Part shown: one piece after another, positions 13,707 through 20,237 of the stretch
Position numbering within the stretch: position 1 is the first letter of the stretch
Layout of the letters: each line of letters opens with the position of its first letter
DNA from: JAZNGX01 sp045576675
GTDB taxonomy: Bacteria; Bacillota; Clostridia; Monoglobales; Firm-18
Length of the DNA stretch: 22,819 nucleotides
Direction: 5' to 3'
NCBI GenBank assembly: GCA_045576675.1
Contig: JAZNGX010000096.1
Span: 1-22,819, forward strand
Notes under the pieces: model-generated
What the model saw: only the letters and a program-made list of their open reading frames with translations
Database searches by the model: none
What the model was told of the DNA's origin: nothing
Position numbers and translations under genes: made by a program

Positions 13707-13808
13707 ATGAGTAGAACAATAGGATTGCAGTTACCCGAAAAGCCGAAGGGTAAGCCTGCAGAGGCAACAACCGAAAAGCCGAAGGGTAAGCCTGAAAACA
13801 AAGAATAA
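13707..13808 (+). CDS. Very small Pro/Lys-rich protein with repeated EKPKGKP motif
   Basis: ATG 13707 follows aaaggaggc at good spacing; 33 aa, ending at 13806-13808. The sequence MSRTIGLQLPEKPKGKP is followed by a second EKPKGKP after five residues. It is basic and disordered. Similar tiny Lys/Pro-rich ORFs are often found between capsid and connector genes of Clostridia phages; they could be DNA-contacting or head-joining peptides, but no function is established. The strong ribosome site argues that it is translated. Confidence 0.6.
   Translation: MSRTIGLQLPEKPKGKPAEATTEKPKGKPENKE
13735..13794 (+). repeat. Two perfect 24-base direct repeats
   Basis: 13735-13758 and 13771-13794 are identical (ccgaaaagccgaagggtaag followed by cctg), 36 bases apart start to start, which keeps the reading frame and doubles the EKPKGKP motif. 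Perfect identity at the DNA level suggests a recent duplication. Confidence 0.9.
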
Positions 13809-13829
13809 ACATAAAAGGCGGTGGATTTA

Positions 13830-14180
13830 ATGTATATCACTTATGATGAATACAAAGACTTAGGCGGTGGACTTGATGAAACCGCCTTTAACGTTTTCGC
13901 TTATGAAGCAGAGATGAAAATCAATGCAGAAACGCATGGCAGAATCACCAATGTGACAGAGCCGATAAAGCGGTGTGTTGTAAGGCTCACGGACATTATG
14001 GCTCAGGCTGACATTTCTTCTGTAAAAACAACGTCATGGAGCAATGAGGGCGTAAGCAAAAGCTTTAAGGACGTTTCGGCTGATGAATATAATGCAAAAA
14101 TCAACAGTGTTATACGTGATTATCTTGCAAACGAGGTTGACGAAAACGGCGTTCCGCTTTTGCATTTGGGGGTGTGCTGA
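13830..14180 (+). CDS. Head-tail connector protein (gp6-like)
   Basis: ATG 13830 is preferred (aaaggcggtgg upstream; a GTG at 13821 is also in frame); 116 aa. MYITYDEYKDLGGGLDETAFNVFAYEAEMKINAETHGRI is typical of the small helical connector placed straight after the capsid gene. In these proteins the first lines 'YITYDEYKxxGG' and a central helix bundle (CVVRLTDIMAQAD) build a ring under the portal. It should form the first adaptor ring closing the filled head. The next gene starts one base after its stop. Confidence 0.8.
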   Translation: MYITYDEYKDLGGGLDETAFNVFAYEAEMKINAETHGRITNVTEPIKRCVVRLTDIMAQADISSVKTTSWSNEGVSKSFKDVSADEYNAKINSVIRDYLANEVDENGVPLLHLGVC

Positions 14181-14181
14181 T

Positions 14182-14568
14182 ATGATTGACCCGACTTTTT
14201 GCGATTCAATAACACTGTATCATCAGCACCGATACCGTGACGAAGAAAAGAAACGCAATGTAACAGAGTGGATAAGGTCCGTACATAATGAGTGTTATTT
14301 CGGCACGCAAAATGTGCAGGCACTTAACGGCACTACGCTATCAATGGCAAGCAGTTACATTTGCAAAATTCCTTTTGCTATTGATTTGAATATTGCTCCG
14401 GGTGATATTATTGTAAAGGGCAATGTTACAGACGTTATATCAGATGTTCAAGGGCAGAGGACTACGGACTTGCTTGCAAAATACAAGCCTGACTGTTTTA
14501 CCGTCCGCACTGTTGCTGCTAACACAAAAATACCTGAGGACGCACATTACAAACTGACAGGGGCGTGA
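14182..14568 (+). CDS. Minor capsid/head completion protein (A118 gp8-like)
   Basis: ATG 14182 with gggggtg upstream gives 128 aa; the longer frame back to 14083 overlaps the connector and is rejected. It is strand-rich (DSITLYHQHRY, WIRSVHNECYFGTQNVQAL, APGDIIVKGNVTDVISD). The position second after the capsid, and the 'D.ITLY......W....V.NC.F' opening, fit the putative minor capsid/stopper proteins of A118-like phages. It probably makes the stopper ring between connector and tail. The family call is moderate; the head-completion role is well supported by order. Confidence 0.7.
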   Translation: MIDPTFCDSITLYHQHRYRDEEKKRNVTEWIRSVHNECYFGTQNVQALNGTTLSMASSYICKIPFAIDLNIAPGDIIVKGNVTDVISDVQGQRTTDLLAKYKPDCFTVRTVAANTKIPEDAHYKLTGA

Positions 14569-14572
14569 TTAT

Positions 14573-14998
14573 ATGGCTTTTAAGGTAACTGTAAAAGCAG
14601 ATATAAACATACCTAAAAATTTGGCAAAGGTGCAGAGTGATGAATTTTGGAAGTTTGGTGCAAATGAATGGTGGAAACTGATAACACCATACACGCCTAT
14701 GGAAACAGGCGGAATGTCAGAACACGTTGAAATAATACCAAAAGAAATAGAATATCTGGACCCACAAGCTCATTATCTGCACAAAGGCGAATTAATGGTT
14801 GACCCTGATACCGGCAGCTCTTATGCGAAGAAAAACGCCAAAAAGGTTTATGCAGGTAAAGAGCTGAATATAAGTAAGGCGAAACACTCGCTTGCCACAA
14901 AAGAGTGGGACAAAGCAGCAGAGCCTACACAAAAGCCAAAGCTTATAAAGGCAATGCAGGAGTATATTGATTCGGGGAGGCTTAATCTGAATGACTAA
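14573..14998 (+). CDS. Minor capsid protein 2-like (A118 gp9-like) head-tail joining protein
   Basis: A 141-aa protein starting at ATG 14573, four bases after the previous stop. The core ANEWWKLITPYTPMETGGM and YLDPQAHYLHKGELMVDPDTGSSY, then KAKHSLATKEWDKAAEP, is the recognisable pattern of the Minor_capsid_2 family (HYLHxGxxxVDP...YS..H.....EWD.AA). It lies in the canonical place between stopper and tail terminator. Its C-terminus overlaps the next gene by 8 bases. Confidence 0.8.
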   Translation: MAFKVTVKADINIPKNLAKVQSDEFWKFGANEWWKLITPYTPMETGGMSEHVEIIPKEIEYLDPQAHYLHKGELMVDPDTGSSYAKKNAKKVYAGKELNISKAKHSLATKEWDKAAEPTQKPKLIKAMQEYIDSGRLNLND

Positions 14999-15428
14999 AC
15001 CACAGGCAATTATGGATTTAATAAGCACGTGTCCGTTAGTTGGATATGATGCTTATTTCAATTTTGTTGACGAAACACGCAGCGACAGTAACACTTCGCT
15101 TTTAACTGACGGTTACGGTCATCTAGTGAAAAAATACGTTGACGGTGACAAGCTAAAAAAATTCCAGTGCGTTATACGGCAGGTCAAGCCGTTATCACGA
15201 TATGCCAACACAAGCGAAAATATAGAGCAGATGGATTATGTTCAACAGTTTCTTGATTGGATAAATGAGCAGGGCAGGCTTAACAACTTCCCCGATTTCG
15301 GTGAGAAATGCGAAGTGCAGCAGATGTCAACACCTGACGGGGTTGATTATCCGATGCTTGCAGGTGTTTATGAGGGAACGGCTTTATATTCGTTCCCATT
15401 TGAAGTTACTTATATAGAAAGGATGTAG
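14991..15428 (+). CDS. Minor capsid protein 3-like / tail terminator
   Basis: A 145-aa protein. Its order (fourth connector gene, immediately before the tail tube gene) and its sequence (TKPQAIMDLISTCPLVGYDAYFNFVDE, then NIEQMDYVQQFLDWINEQ, and FPFEVTYIERM at the end) fit the Minor_capsid_3/tail-terminator proteins of A118-like phages. It should form the hexameric ring that caps the tail tube and joins it to the head. It overlaps the preceding gene by 8 bases; the tail tube gene follows after 5. Confidence 0.75.
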   Translation: MTKPQAIMDLISTCPLVGYDAYFNFVDETRSDSNTSLLTDGYGHLVKKYVDGDKLKKFQCVIRQVKPLSRYANTSENIEQMDYVQQFLDWINEQGRLNNFPDFGEKCEVQQMSTPDGVDYPMLAGVYEGTALYSFPFEVTYIERM

Positions 15429-15433
15429 ATAAA

Positions 15434-15940
15434 ATGATTAAAAGAAGTGACAAAAAGACTTTTTACGGTATTCCCGGAGCTGACGGTAAGGTTACATTCA
15501 CAAGAATGAAGTATTTTACCGAAATATCTATCAGCAAAAACCCCAAGGAATATTCAAGACAGTACGTTGATGAAGCCGAAGAGAGAACAGATGTTGTCGG
15601 CTATTCACCTTCAATGTCATATAATTTTGATGATTACGAGGGTGACGCAGTTCTTGAAGATATTGTTGACATTACAAACAACGAGCTTTTGGGAACAGAG
15701 GCACAGCGTGAGGTTGTAATGGTTGACTTTTCAAGACCTGTTGACGAAACAGGCGGATATGAGGCAATCAAGAGAACCTTTGCCGTAATTGCCGATTCTG
15801 AAGGCGACAGCACAGATGCATACACTTACAGCGGTACACTTAAAACGGTAAGTTCTAAGGTTGTGGGCGTAGCTGTTATTGCAACACCTGCAGATGGCGA
15901 CAAGGACAACGTACAGACAATCACATTTGAGGAAGCTTGA
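15434..15940 (+). CDS. Major tail tube protein
   Basis: A 168-aa protein behind gaaaggatgtag-type purines. MIKRSDKKTFYGIPGADGKVTFTRMKYFTEISISKNPKEYSRQYVDEAEERTDVVGYSPSMSY is the usual start of this class of tail tube proteins, which end with a Gly/Asp-rich strand pair (TYSGTLKTVSSKVVGVAVIATPADGDKDNVQTITFEEA). It polymerises as stacked hexamers around the tape measure. The gene stops at 15938-15940, and that stop codon is contained in the -35 box of the next promoter. Confidence 0.88.
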   Translation: MIKRSDKKTFYGIPGADGKVTFTRMKYFTEISISKNPKEYSRQYVDEAEERTDVVGYSPSMSYNFDDYEGDAVLEDIVDITNNELLGTEAQREVVMVDFSRPVDETGGYEAIKRTFAVIADSEGDSTDAYTYSGTLKTVSSKVVGVAVIATPADGDKDNVQTITFEEA

Positions 15941-15965
15941 CATAAAACGACAGCTATGATAAAAT
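15937..15965 (+). promoter_or_regulatory. Strong sigma-A promoter for a small toxin-like locus
   Basis: TTGACA (15937-15942), a 17-base spacer, TAAAAT (15960-15965), with TGA before the -10 (extended -10). The -35 overlaps the stop codon of the tail tube gene. A transcript would start near 15972 and run into the hairpin leader of the 20-residue peptide. Confidence 0.85.
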
Positions 15966-16004
15966 TTAACGCATAGCAAGAGAAACGGCGGCGGTTGTTT
16001 CCAG

Positions 16005-16023
16005 CACCTACCGAAAGGGGGTG
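16005..16023 (+). promoter_or_regulatory. Hairpin sequestering the toxin ribosome-binding site
   Basis: CACCTACC (16005-16012), a GAAA tetraloop, and GGGGGTG (16017-16023) form a stem with one bulged A, burying the AAAGGGGGTG ribosome site. A second small hairpin, GAAAC 15982-15986 with GTTTC 15997-16001, lies just upstream. Ribosome-site masking is typical of type I toxin mRNAs. Confidence 0.7.
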
Positions 16024-16029
16024 TTTGAT

Positions 16030-16092
16030 GTGGAAGAGATTATATGTTTTACTTTACTTGTAACTATAATTATCCTTTACATAAAGAAATAA
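16030..16092 (+). CDS. Tiny one-helix membrane peptide, holin-like type I toxin candidate
   Basis: GTG 16030, nine bases after AAAGGGGG, encodes 20 residues: MEEIICFTLLVTIIILYIKK. The pattern is an acidic N-end, a 14-residue hydrophobic helix and a Lys-Lys C-end. This is the plan of the 'putative holin-like toxin' (Hol_Tox/TxpA-BsrG type) peptides of Bacillota prophages, usually about 30 aa, so this one is unusually short. The stop runs straight into the AACCGCC stem-loop commonly found after such genes. An overlapping ATG at 16028 in another frame gives only 11 residues. The peptide has its own promoter and a facing antisense promoter. It probably inserts in the host membrane; toxicity is inferred. 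Confidence 0.65.
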   Translation: MEEIICFTLLVTIIILYIKK

Positions 16093-16171
16093 CCGCCTAC
16101 TCTGCACAGTAGACGGTTTATGCAAATAAACGGTTTATATGCGGAAACAACTAAAGCTGTTCCCTCTTGCT
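16080..16171 (-). ncRNA. Predicted antisense RNA (type I antitoxin) against the toxin mRNA 3' region
   Basis: Transcription from the minus-strand promoter at 16178-16206 would begin near 16171 and run left to the stem-loop at 16091-16118, giving an RNA of about 80-95 nt. It is fully complementary to the 3' part of the toxin mRNA and to its last codons. Size and geometry match RatA-like antitoxins. Ends are estimates. Confidence 0.55.
16091..16118. terminator. Stem-loop between toxin and antisense RNA (bidirectional, weak T tracts)
   Basis: AACCGCCTACT (16091-16101) pairs with AGTAGACGGTT (16108-16118) with a single mismatch around ctgcac. The minus strand continues TATTTCTTT, a better T tract than the plus strand (TTTATGC), so it most likely ends the antisense RNA. 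Confidence 0.65.
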
Positions 16172-16177
16172 ATATTT

Positions 16178-16206
16178 ATTTTACATCAGTTTTACAGAAA
16201 TGTCAA
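16178..16206 (-). promoter_or_regulatory. Convergent minus-strand promoter for the antisense RNA
   Basis: Read on the minus strand: TTGACA (16206-16201), a 17-base spacer, TAAAAT (16183-16178). Both boxes and the spacing equal those of the facing toxin promoter. Confidence 0.8.
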
Positions 16207-16242
16207 GAATTAATTAATATATCAAGAAAGGATATGAATTAT

Positions 16243-16632
16243 ATGCAGAAAACCAAGTTAGAATACACCGAAAAACACCATGTTTTAGAGGTTGACGGTA
16301 TTGAATACGAAATTCCGCAGAGAACGGCAGAGCTTGAAAAGAAAATAGTTGAACACGACAAAAAGCTTAAAGATATGACCGAATATGAAGGTAATATGTC
16401 AATGCTTGAAATACTGTTCGGCAAGAAAAAGGCGGCTCAGATGTTCCCTGATAAAGATAAAACCAATCTTGACAAGCTTGCAAAGTGTACGAACGTGGCA
16501 GTTGATTTATATATGCTTGAATACAACAAGCTGCAGAGAGAAAAGCTTAAAGTAAAAATGGCAGAAATTAATCCGTTATTTGAAAAGGTCACGGATATGG
16601 GCGAAACATTAAAGAAAGCAGTTGAAAAATGA
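16243..16632 (+). CDS. Tail assembly chaperone (first of pair)
   Basis: ATG 16243 (129 aa) or the in-frame ATG 16234; the AAAGG site at 16227-16231 is about 11 and 2 bases away respectively, so the later start is preferred. The sequence is a strand pair (HHVLEVDGIEYEIPQRTAELE) then long charged helices (MSMLEILFGKKKAAQMFP, NVAVDLYMLEYNKLQREK). It lies between tail tube and Gp15-type genes, the place of the gpG-like chaperone that coats the tape measure before tail polymerisation. It ends in an ATGA overlap with the Gp15 gene, so the pair uses reinitiation where lambda uses a -1 frameshift. Confidence 0.75.
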   Translation: MQKTKLEYTEKHHVLEVDGIEYEIPQRTAELEKKIVEHDKKLKDMTEYEGNMSMLEILFGKKKAAQMFPDKDKTNLDKLAKCTNVAVDLYMLEYNKLQREKLKVKMAEINPLFEKVTDMGETLKKAVEK

Positions 16633-17183
16633 GTATATTAACAGACATTCTTCCCGATTTCGTTGTTGTGGACGGTGAAAAAGCACCCATACGGACAAGT
16701 TACAAGGTTTGGTTACAGTTTTCTAAGGTATTAACTGAAAGTTGCTCAGACGAGCAAAAAACAGCCAAATTATTAATGCTTGTGTTTTATGATATGCCGA
16801 CAAATCTGCACGATGCGATTGGCGGAATGATGGAGTTTTATTCTCATACCAAAAAGGAGCATAATGAAAGTGCAGGCAAAAGCACGTTTGACTTTGATTA
16901 TGATGCTGATTTGATATATTCTGCTTTTTTGCAGCAGTATAAGATTGATTTAACGGAAGCTGATATGCATTGGTGGAAGTTTAAGAGCCTTTTTGAAAGC
17001 TTATCGGAGGACACGCAGTTTATCAAGGTAGTTCAGTTTCGATGCACCGATACTTCAAAAATCAAGGACAAGGAGCAAAAACGCTATTATCGCAAAATGA
17101 AAGCGTTACACAAGCTACCCGACAACCGCAGTGAAGCACAGAAGGAGCAACAGCTTAACGATATTATGGCTCAGATGTTTTGA
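16629..17183 (+). CDS. Gp15-family tail assembly chaperone
   Basis: A 184-aa protein overlapping the previous gene by 4 bases (ATGA). It shows the signature of the bacteriophage Gp15 family: DILPDFVVVDGEKAPIRTSYKVWLQFSKVL near the start, FDFDYDADLIYSAFLQQYKIDL, and MHWWKFKSLFESLSEDTQFIKVVQFRC in the middle. It ends in a basic/Gln-rich tail (RYYRKMKALHKLP). In A118-like phages this gene stands directly before the tape measure. Here an inserted promoter-gene-terminator cassette (17186-17490) separates the two. Confidence 0.9.
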   Translation: MSILTDILPDFVVVDGEKAPIRTSYKVWLQFSKVLTESCSDEQKTAKLLMLVFYDMPTNLHDAIGGMMEFYSHTKKEHNESAGKSTFDFDYDADLIYSAFLQQYKIDLTEADMHWWKFKSLFESLSEDTQFIKVVQFRCTDTSKIKDKEQKRYYRKMKALHKLPDNRSEAQKEQQLNDIMAQMF

Positions 17184-17185
17184 TG

Positions 17186-17214
17186 TTGACAAATTATTCC
17201 TTTTATACTATAAT
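17186..17214 (+). promoter_or_regulatory. Perfect consensus sigma-A promoter of a moron cassette
   Basis: TTGACA (17186-17191), exactly 17 bases, TATAAT (17209-17214). Every box position matches consensus, and the surroundings are very AT-rich. A transcript would begin near 17221, some 20 bases before the ATG of the small membrane protein. Confidence 0.92.
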
Positions 17215-17240
17215 TTTGTTATATTATAGGAGGGATTGGT

Positions 17241-17444
17241 ATGAACGAAAAAGAATTAATGGACATTTTGAGCCAGTGTTCTTCTGATAAAGATAGTAAT
17301 ATTTTATTAGATATAAAAAATATTTTACAATCTCAGTATTTGGAATTAAAGTCAATCCGCAGTATGCTGATGTTTTTTGTAATATTGACAATAGTTTCAT
17401 TTATAATATTTTTGGTTGTTTTTTCATTCATAAGTTTAACTTGA
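17241..17444 (+). CDS. Small tail-anchored membrane protein, moron (superinfection exclusion candidate)
   Basis: ATG 17241 with TAGGAGGG six bases upstream; 67 aa. Residues 1-40 are a charged helical cytosolic part (NEKELMDILSQCSSDKDSN, LDIKNILQSQYLELKSIR), and residues 42-65 a single hydrophobic span (MLMFFVILTIVSFIIFLVVF). There is no signal peptidase site and no lysine after the helix, so it is probably anchored N-in. It is not a tail protein: it has its own consensus promoter (17186-17214) and terminator (17465-17490) and splits the chaperone/tape measure pair. This is how lysogenic-conversion genes are inserted. Membrane proteins next to the tape measure gene sometimes block DNA entry of related phages; that role is inference. 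Confidence 0.75.
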   Translation: MNEKELMDILSQCSSDKDSNILLDIKNILQSQYLELKSIRSMLMFFVILTIVSFIIFLVVFSFISLT

Positions 17445-17464
17445 TGTTTATATTGTAATTGTTT

Positions 17465-17490
17465 AGCACACTAATTGGTGTGCTTTTTTT
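17465..17490 (+). terminator. Intrinsic terminator of the moron cassette
   Basis: AGCACAC (17465-17471) pairs with GTGTGCT (17478-17484) around taattg, followed by a run of seven T ending at 17490 and the tail ATACCC (17491-17496). It lies 20 bases after the membrane protein stop and just before the tape measure ribosome site. Confidence 0.9.
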
Positions 17491-17516
17491 ATACCCAAAA
17501 GAAAGGAGGAAGAAAA

Positions 17517-20234
17517 TTGGCAGATAGTTTAATAATTAAAATTGATGGTGATTCGAGTGCGTATCAAAAAGAACTCAACAAAGTAAAAGCGAGTGTTGAA
17601 GAGGTTAACAAAATAGCAAAAAAAGTCGCTGTTGGTGTAGGTGTAGTCGGAGGTGCTGTAGTAGGTATCGGTGTTAAATATAACGCTGAAATGGAACAAT
17701 ACAAAGCTGGGCTTACGACTTTGCTTGGCAGTGCAGAGCAGGCTGAAAAAACTTTGGCTGATTTAAAAAGTTTTGCGGCAAAAACACCGTTTGAACTTAC
17801 TGATTTGGCACAGGCAAGTAATACTCTTTTGGCATTCGGTGAGGACGTTAATAACCTTATGCCTGATTTAAAAATGCTTGGCGACATATCTCTTGGAAAT
17901 CAAGAGAAATTTAAAAGTCTTGCATTGGTGTTTGGTCAGGTGCAATCACAAGGGAAGTTAATGGGACAAGATTTGTTGCAGATGATTAATGCAGGTTTCA
18001 ATCCTTTGAAAGTAATATCTGAACAGACCGGCGAAAGTATGTCTGATTTAAAAGAAAAAATGGCAGAAGGTCAGATTAGCTTTGAAATGGTTGCAGAAGC
18101 AATGAGGGTTGCCACATCTGAAGGCGGTCAGTTTTATAACGCTATGGAAACACAATCCAAAACATTGACAGGTCAAATATCTACATTGAAAGATAATGTT
18201 AATGCTTTATTTGGTGAAATGACAACAGGATTATCAGAAAATTTAACAGAAGATATTTTGCCATGGCTAATTGAACAGGTAGAGGATTTAAACAAAGCAT
18301 GGGAAGAAGGAAGGCTGCAAGAATATATAAAAGGTGCAGCTGTTGCTTTAACTGTGTTCGGCAGTGCTGTTGTTTCTTTGAATATAGCAATGGTAGCAGA
18401 AGATATTTTTCAGCTTGCAAAAGGCACAAAAGATTTTACGGCTGCTACTAAGTTGGGAACATCGGCTCAAAAATTGATGAACCTTGAACTTATGAAAAAC
18501 CCTTATACGTTGGCTGCTATGGCGTTAGCTGCATTGGTTGCCGGTATTGTAACTTACGCCGCAACACATAAGTCTGCATCAGATGAGATAATAGATTCGC
18601 TTGATGATATAAAATCATCATACAATGACGCTATTAAATCTATTGATGAGGCAACATCGGCATCTTTGGCTGAGACGGAATCCGTTAAAACTTTAAAAAA
18701 CAGGCTTTATGAACTTGAGGACCAGTTAAACAGTGGAACTTTAACACAAGAAGAAGCTAACGAAGTACAGGAAGATTTTAAAATCAATGCTGAGGAACTT
18801 AATAAAATAATTCCTGACATTACATCTAATTTGTATGATGAAACAGGTGCAATTGATATCCAAAGGGGTTCTGTAGATGATTTAGTAAATTCTTATTATG
18901 ATTTGGCTGTTGCTAAGGCAACCGCTAACGCATATCAGGAAAAGCTTAATGAAACAGCTAAAGCTTTAATTGATGCAAAACAAACCAAAAAAGAAGCTGA
19001 AGATTTGATAAAAGCTACAGATGAAAAATATATTCAGTATTTAGTTGTTGGTGAAGGATTTAACCTTTCAAATTCGCGCGATATGGGAAACGCCGAAAAA
19101 ATGTTGAAAAAAGCGTCAGATGATATAGTCGAATACGAAAAGCAAGAACGCGACCTTCGAGAAGGTTGGGAAGAAGCACAAAAAGAACTTGCAGATTTAG
19201 TTAAAAAAGGTACTAATACACTTGATGAAGGTACAAAAAAGGGTAATGCTATAGTAACGACAGGCAATGCTACAAAGACGAAAAACACCAAAAAAGCCGC
19301 CGAAGGCCAAACCGAAATACTGAAAAAACAACTTCAAGCTGATTTGGATAACTTAAAATATGCAAGAGAGTTTGGCAAAATTGAAGATAAAGAATATTAT
19401 GAAAAACTTGCTGAAATTCGTGATGCATACTTTAAGGAAGGCGACAAGGAGTGGAACGATTATACTCTTGAAATCTATAGGCATTATACTGATACTTTAG
19501 ATAAAGCTACTGACAAAGCACTTGAAGATATAAACAAAATCGCCGAGGCACAGGACCGTTTATCGGAAAAGCTACAAAACAACGGTAACAGGACTTTCCA
19601 AAACGTGAGGATTACAAGCAAAGACGGTGTTACGGAATTTTCAAAGCTTGCAGATGTTGGTGCAAGCAACAGGCAGCTTGAGAAATACAACAGGCTTTTA
19701 GACCAGTTATATGAAAAGCGTGAGGATTTACCCGACATATTCTCGCAAGAGCTTGCGAACATGGAGGTTGAGGACGCTATTTCGTATTTATCAACGTTAT
19801 TAAATGCCTCTGACGAGGAATTCAACAAGTATATGGCAGACCTCGACAGAAATCAGGAGCTTGCTGACAAAATCGGCAAAAAGGTCCTTGCACCTGAGGC
19901 ACAGAAAATAAAAGAAATGCTTGAGGAACACTTTGGAAAAGAAGTACCCGAAACGTTCTTTGACATTGGTGAGGATTCTGCTACCAAATACGGCGAAGGG
20001 TTTATGCAGCAGCTAAAAATTGTGTTAGACCAGGCAAGAGAAACCGTTGCTTTACACTTAAACGAAATCGGGGCAAAATTTGCGTTTGCCGGAGCAGGCA
20101 ACATAAGCACAAGCAATTACACTGATTCGAGAGTGACGAATATTTATGCATCTTCATCAGACCCTCATGCGATAGTTGAAACGCAGCGGCAGAATGAAAT
20201 ATTCCAACAGCATACAAGTGCGTTAGGAGGATAA
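17517..20234 (+). CDS. Tail tape measure protein
   Basis: TTG 17517 with AAAGGAGGAAG upstream; the frame extends back into the terminator (17475), but those codons are not credible. 905 aa. It begins ADSLIIKIDGDSSAYQKELNKVKASVEEV, then the conserved N-terminal domain (KYNAEMEQYKAGLTTLLGSAEQAEKTLADLKSFAAKTPFELTDLAQASNTLLAFG; GLLQMINAGFNPL-like motif near 160). Two hydrophobic segments (about 272-295 and 327-350) may help DNA cross the membrane. Long Glu/Lys coiled coils follow (375-730). No lysozyme or peptidase domain is seen. At the usual 0.15 nm per residue it would give a tail of roughly 130 nm, fitting a siphovirus. Confidence 0.94.
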   Translation: MADSLIIKIDGDSSAYQKELNKVKASVEEVNKIAKKVAVGVGVVGGAVVGIGVKYNAEMEQYKAGLTTLLGSAEQAEKTLADLKSFAAKTPFELTDLAQASNTLLAFGEDVNNLMPDLKMLGDISLGNQEKFKSLALVFGQVQSQGKLMGQDLLQMINAGFNPLKVISEQTGESMSDLKEKMAEGQISFEMVAEAMRVATSEGGQFYNAMETQSKTLTGQISTLKDNVNALFGEMTTGLSENLTEDILPWLIEQVEDLNKAWEEGRLQEYIKGAAVALTVFGSAVVSLNIAMVAEDIFQLAKGTKDFTAATKLGTSAQKLMNLELMKNPYTLAAMALAALVAGIVTYAATHKSASDEIIDSLDDIKSSYNDAIKSIDEATSASLAETESVKTLKNRLYELEDQLNSGTLTQEEANEVQEDFKINAEELNKIIPDITSNLYDETGAIDIQRGSVDDLVNSYYDLAVAKATANAYQEKLNETAKALIDAKQTKKEAEDLIKATDEKYIQYLVVGEGFNLSNSRDMGNAEKMLKKASDDIVEYEKQERDLREGWEEAQKELADLVKKGTNTLDEGTKKGNAIVTTGNATKTKNTKKAAEGQTEILKKQLQADLDNLKYAREFGKIEDKEYYEKLAEIRDAYFKEGDKEWNDYTLEIYRHYTDTLDKATDKALEDINKIAEAQDRLSEKLQNNGNRTFQNVRITSKDGVTEFSKLADVGASNRQLEKYNRLLDQLYEKREDLPDIFSQELANMEVEDAISYLSTLLNASDEEFNKYMADLDRNQELADKIGKKVLAPEAQKIKEMLEEHFGKEVPETFFDIGEDSATKYGEGFMQQLKIVLDQARETVALHLNEIGAKFAFAGAGNISTSNYTDSRVTNIYASSSDPHAIVETQRQNEIFQQHTSALGG

Positions 20235-20237
20235 TTA

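Noticed and set aside
13385..13840. Minus-strand open frame (151 codons) opposite the capsid gene end
   Set aside because: A shadow of the capsid and the small Lys/Pro gene; its repeated LPFGFS motif merely mirrors the 24-base direct repeats.
14083..14181. Longer start for the head completion protein
   Set aside because: It would overlap the connector gene by about 100 bases in another frame; ATG 14182 has its own gggggtg site.
16126..16138. Perfect palindrome ATAAAC-G-GTTTAT as a repressor operator
   Set aside because: It falls within the overlap of toxin mRNA and antisense RNA and is better explained as part of their structure; no repressor gene is in the window to support an operator.
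18169..18200. TTGACA within the tape measure gene
   Set aside because: The nearest TATAAT-like box is about 21 bases away, and nothing downstream would need a separate promoter.
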